A DNA stretch of 9,593 nt, from contig LFRX01000047.1 in assembly GCA_001512985.1 (NCBI GenBank), positions 69,214 to 78,806 on the forward strand. The letters run 5' to 3'. Below are positions 7,147 through 9,593 of this stretch, in pieces (position 1 is the first letter of the stretch; every line of letters starts with the position of its first letter). Source of the stretch: Acholeplasmatales bacterium DTU056 (GTDB lineage Bacteria; Bacillota_I; Bacilli_A; ML615J-28; CAG-698). Below the pieces are notes generated by a model, which searched no databases, was not told where the DNA came from, and worked only from the letters and a program-made list of their open reading frames with translations. The position numbers and the translations under genes are program-made.

Positions 7147-7998
7147 TTATTCATTCACTATATATAAAATACCAATCGTTTTTGGACCACAGTGAGACCC
7201 GATAACACTTCCAGCTTTTGTAGAAACAATGTTAGCATTTGGAATTAGTGGAGTAATTTTTTCACGAATGTATTTCTCGTTTTCATCAGATACCACATGT
7301 GTAATAAAAATACAATCCGGATCAACTTTATCTAAGTCTTTATAAAAATATTCTAACATCGCATCAACTGCTTTACGTAATGTCCCACGAGGTTTTTTAG
7401 CTACAATCATTTTACCATCAATTACCCGAATAAGTGGATGCATTTTTAATAATGTTCCAATTAAGCGAGCAGTTCCACTGCATCTTCCACCCCGATGTAA
7501 ATATTCTAAGGTATCAACGATAAACTGACTGCGAACACGAGGAACAATTTTTTCCACTTCTTCTTTAATTTGTTCAGCACTCATTCCTTGGTCTCGAAAA
7601 CCGACGGCTTTACGTAACAATAATCCTGAACCACTAGACAAGTTTTGTGAATCAACTAAAAATACCCGTCCTTCTGGCAAATCATGAGTAACTGACTTAG
7701 CAATTTGGAATGCCCCTGACAATCCACTACCAATTCCTAAATATAAGACATCATAGCCTTGATCAATATATTTTTTAAACGTCTCATAAAATACTCCTGC
7801 TGAAGCAGCAGCGGTTTTTGGAAAAATTTTAGTTTCTTTAACTTTTTCGACCAATTGGTCACTATCCATTTCTACTAAATCTAAATACGATTCATCATTA
7901 AAATTCACATGGAACGGAATTACTTCCACATCCATTTCTTGATACATCTGTAAACTTAAATCACATGTGCTGTCAGTAATAATTTTAACTTTATTCAT
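7147..7998 (-). CDS. DegV-family fatty-acid-binding protein (FakB-like)
   Basis: The 283-residue product has the standard DegV landmarks in order: IITDSTCDL (6-14), TAAASAGVF (62-70), GIGSGLSGAFQIA (88-100), VDSQNLSSGSG (115-125), LEYLHRGGR (164-172) and GSVIGSHCGPKTIG (263-276). DegV/FakB proteins bind one fatty acid and present it to the kinase FakA, giving acyl phosphate for phospholipid synthesis. The usual TSQPS-like motif after strand 2 is replaced by TAAAS here, which may affect lipid headgroup contact. FakA is not in the window. I place the start at ATG 7998-7996 because GGGAGAG lies eight bases upstream. A start at 8013 would add five residues that merely translate this ribosome site. 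The product is cytosolic. It has its own promoter and leads the downstream genes. Confidence 0.93.
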   Translation of the reverse strand: MNKVKIITDSTCDLSLQMYQEMDVEVIPFHVNFNDESYLDLVEMDSDQLVEKVKETKIFPKTAAASAGVFYETFKKYIDQGYDVLYLGIGSGLSGAFQIAKSVTHDLPEGRVFLVDSQNLSSGSGLLLRKAVGFRDQGMSAEQIKEEVEKIVPRVRSQFIVDTLEYLHRGGRCSGTARLIGTLLKMHPLIRVIDGKMIVAKKPRGTLRKAVDAMLEYFYKDLDKVDPDCIFITHVVSDENEKYIREKITPLIPNANIVSTKAGSVIGSHCGPKTIGILYIVNE

Positions 7999-8004
7999 TC
8001 TACA

Positions 8005-8011
8005 CTCTCCC
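8005..8011 (-). promoter_or_regulatory. Ribosome binding site that decides the DegV start
   Basis: GGGAGAG on the minus strand lies seven to eight bases before ATG 7998. It overlaps the alternative ATG at 8013, which therefore cannot use it. This supports the shorter 283-residue product. Confidence 0.75.
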
Positions 8012-8027
8012 AAATAGATATTTAATT

Positions 8028-8036
8028 ATTATATCA
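8028..8036 (-). promoter_or_regulatory. Extended -10 promoter of degV and probably the downstream genes
   Basis: The minus strand reads TGATATAAT, a perfect TGn extension joined to a perfect TATAAT at 8033-8028. The region where a -35 box would lie (8056-8051, CTAGAT) is poor, which is tolerated by extended -10 promoters. It lies just downstream of the nucleotidase stop, giving a leader of about 20 to 25 bases before the DegV ATG. Confidence 0.62.
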
Positions 8037-8048
8037 TAATTACATTAT

Positions 8049-9593
8049 TTATCTAGCGAAAAATAGTTTATTTTGTTGTTTATAAGTTTTTAATTCTAAA
8101 ATTAAGTAATCACGAAAATACTCATGTAAGTTAGTAATTTCACGTCCATTTAAAAATTCATAATCAGTTTTATAAAATAAATAATCAACCGTTGCAATCG
8201 TATATTCTTCATAATCCTTTAAATCATTAACATCAAAATTACTACTAAAAACAAATCCATTATTTCTAGCAAGTGACCGTAATTGACGTCCATTTAACTT
8301 ACATGTTAAAACAACATTATCAAACGGCATAAATTGATATACTCTTTGAACATCAATTATTTCATTTTGACGAATTGGAAAACCTTCACGGAAAGCCCCC
8401 GAATTCACTACTGCAAAATCTGCTTTGCTATATTTTTTCATTACATTAACCGCCCAATTAGCAAATGTATCTTTGGAAATATATGTTCCGGCAGTTGCTA
8501 ATGCTTCATCGATATCAAGTTTTTTCTTTACTTCTTGGCGGTGTTTTTCAATTATTTCAAGAATAGTTGGATTATTTTCTGAAAGTGAATAACCTACTTG
8601 AATTGTATCAACTGATACTGAAGTTATTTTTTTAGTCTTTTTATCTAGATTTAAACGAATATATCCAATATGACTACCACTACTTCCCGCTTGAACTACC
8701 GGTAATTCTACCCGGTTTTGGCGAGGAATAGTACGGTCATAATAGTAATGAGTATGAGCATTAATTACTGCATCAACACTATACATTCCTTCTAGATAAC
8801 TTAACTTACGGTTAAATGAGTCAGAGGGTATATTCGTAGTATCTCCGTCATGAGCAAGAACAATTACTACATCAACATTCTTATTTGCTCGTAACTCAAA
8901 AGCTAGGCTTTTAATAATTGGGACAGGATTTAAAAACTTATACCCTTCAACATAAGGTGCCGTAATCGAATTAATTTGATAATCTCCGATTACTCCAATA
9001 ATACCAATCTTTAATCCGCCGCGTTCAATAATAACGTAGTCATTAACCCATTCAGCTCGTTGGTTAGTACTTATTTTATAGATATTTGCTCCTAATAAAG
9101 GGAAATTAACCTTTACTTGGGAACTTTTTTCATCGATTAAATCAATTATTCTTTGAACCCCCCAATCAAACTCATGGTTACCAATTGTAAAAGCATCAAT
9201 TCCAATATAATTTAACGCCTCGACAACGACTCCACCATAAGTTAAATTGGAAATGGCAGTTCCTTGAAACATATCTCCAGCTACCAAAATAACTGTATTA
9301 TCTGGGTTTGTTGTTTTCTTTTCAATTAAGAAATTTCCTATCCGAGCAAGTCCACGACCATATTCATCTTCTTCGATAGCGCCGTGTAGATCATTGATTG
9401 AATAAATATCTAAATAATCTATGGTAATCTGATCTTCTTGCTCGTCCTCATTACCCAGGTCATCATCACCGATAATTTGATCATTATCAGGATATTCAAG
9501 TGGGGCTTTTTCTACAAGATCACAACTTGTAAAAATAAAAATACTAAATATTAACAGTAAGATAATAAATAACTTGTTAAATAAATTACTTCT
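8049..9593 (-). CDS. Membrane-anchored lipoprotein 5'-nucleotidase/metallophosphatase, extreme N-terminus beyond right edge
   Basis: The frame is open from the stop at 8051-8049 to the window edge, giving 514 residues. The start codon lies outside. The apparent start at 9287 is a TTG inside the conserved core and is wrong. In window numbering, a hydrophobic segment (about 7-22) ends in FTSC with Cys24, a lipobox with Phe instead of the usual Leu at -3. A strongly acidic linker follows (about 36-55). The metallophosphatase domain shows NDLHG (67-71), AGDMFQG (105-111), GNHEFDWG (138-145), LAHDGD (246-251) and AHTH (279-282). The C-terminal nucleotidase domain shows NSGAFR (397-402) and QFMPFDN (421-427), the substrate-binding region. 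Such enzymes dephosphorylate extracellular nucleotides for salvage. The exact substrate is not determined by these motifs. AHTH and NSGAFR vary the usual GHTH and NGGGIR. No terminator separates it from degV. Confidence 0.93.
   Translation of the reverse strand, partial: RSNLFNKLFIILLLIFSIFIFTSCDLVEKAPLEYPDNDQIIGDDDLGNEDEQEDQITIDYLDIYSINDLHGAIEEDEYGRGLARIGNFLIEKKTTNPDNTVILVAGDMFQGTAISNLTYGGVVVEALNYIGIDAFTIGNHEFDWGVQRIIDLIDEKSSQVKVNFPLLGANIYKISTNQRAEWVNDYVIIERGGLKIGIIGVIGDYQINSITAPYVEGYKFLNPVPIIKSLAFELRANKNVDVVIVLAHDGDTTNIPSDSFNRKLSYLEGMYSVDAVINAHTHYYYDRTIPRQNRVELPVVQAGSSGSHIGYIRLNLDKKTKKITSVSVDTIQVGYSLSENNPTILEIIEKHRQEVKKKLDIDEALATAGTYISKDTFANWAVNVMKKYSKADFAVVNSGAFREGFPIRQNEIIDVQRVYQFMPFDNVVLTCKLNGRQLRSLARNNGFVFSSNFDVNDLKDYEEYTIATVDYLFYKTDYEFLNGREITNLHEYFRDYLILELKTYKQQNKLFFAR

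Noticed and set aside
8049..9287. Nucleotidase starting at position 9287
   Set aside because: This would begin in the middle of the metallophosphatase core and lose the NDLHG motif. The frame continues upstream through a lipoprotein signal to the window edge.

Overview
The window is AT-rich, uses TGG for every tryptophan I checked, and has strong GGAGG-type ribosome binding sites. Both TAA and TGA act as stops, so the standard genetic code fits and the Mycoplasma/Spiroplasma TGA=Trp code does not. The gene set (U32 protein, DegV protein, EF-G paralogue, HxxxDG acyltransferase plus zinc-ribbon membrane protein, lipoprotein nucleotidase) suggests a low-GC Bacillota or an Acholeplasma-like lineage. 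I cannot place it more precisely. All genes lie on the minus strand, so transcription runs from high to low coordinates.

Layout, in the order of transcription. 9593-8049: a nearly complete lipoprotein 5'-nucleotidase/metallophosphatase whose first codons lie outside the window. 7998-7147: a DegV-family fatty-acid-binding protein with an extended -10 promoter embedded next to the nucleotidase stop. A stem-loop (7119-7143) follows. 7092-6319: a sugar phosphate isomerase/epimerase-like TIM barrel. 6314-4023: a U32-family protein (prephenate-dependent RNA hydroxylase type, RlhA/TrhP-like) interrupted in frame by one TAA at 4637-4635. 4023-2755: a CoA-dependent acyltransferase-like protein of the condensation superfamily. 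2753-2076: a zinc-ribbon protein with about six membrane segments. A rho-independent terminator (2072-2047) ends this run. A 375-base AT-rich gap (1701-2075) carries the promoter and ribosome binding site of the last gene. 1700-1: the N-terminal 566 residues of an EF-G paralogue that lacks the catalytic histidine and runs off the left edge.

From degV to the zinc-ribbon gene the spacing is tight. There is a one-base stop/start overlap at 4023 and a one-base gap at 2754, and the only convincing terminator is at the end, so these genes are probably one transcription unit. The acyltransferase and membrane protein are the most strongly coupled pair and probably work together at the membrane on an unknown acyl substrate. 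The TIM barrel lies four bases upstream of the U32 gene. The main anomaly is the split U32 gene. I see no mobile element, CRISPR array, tRNA or rRNA, and no clearly new multi-gene system.
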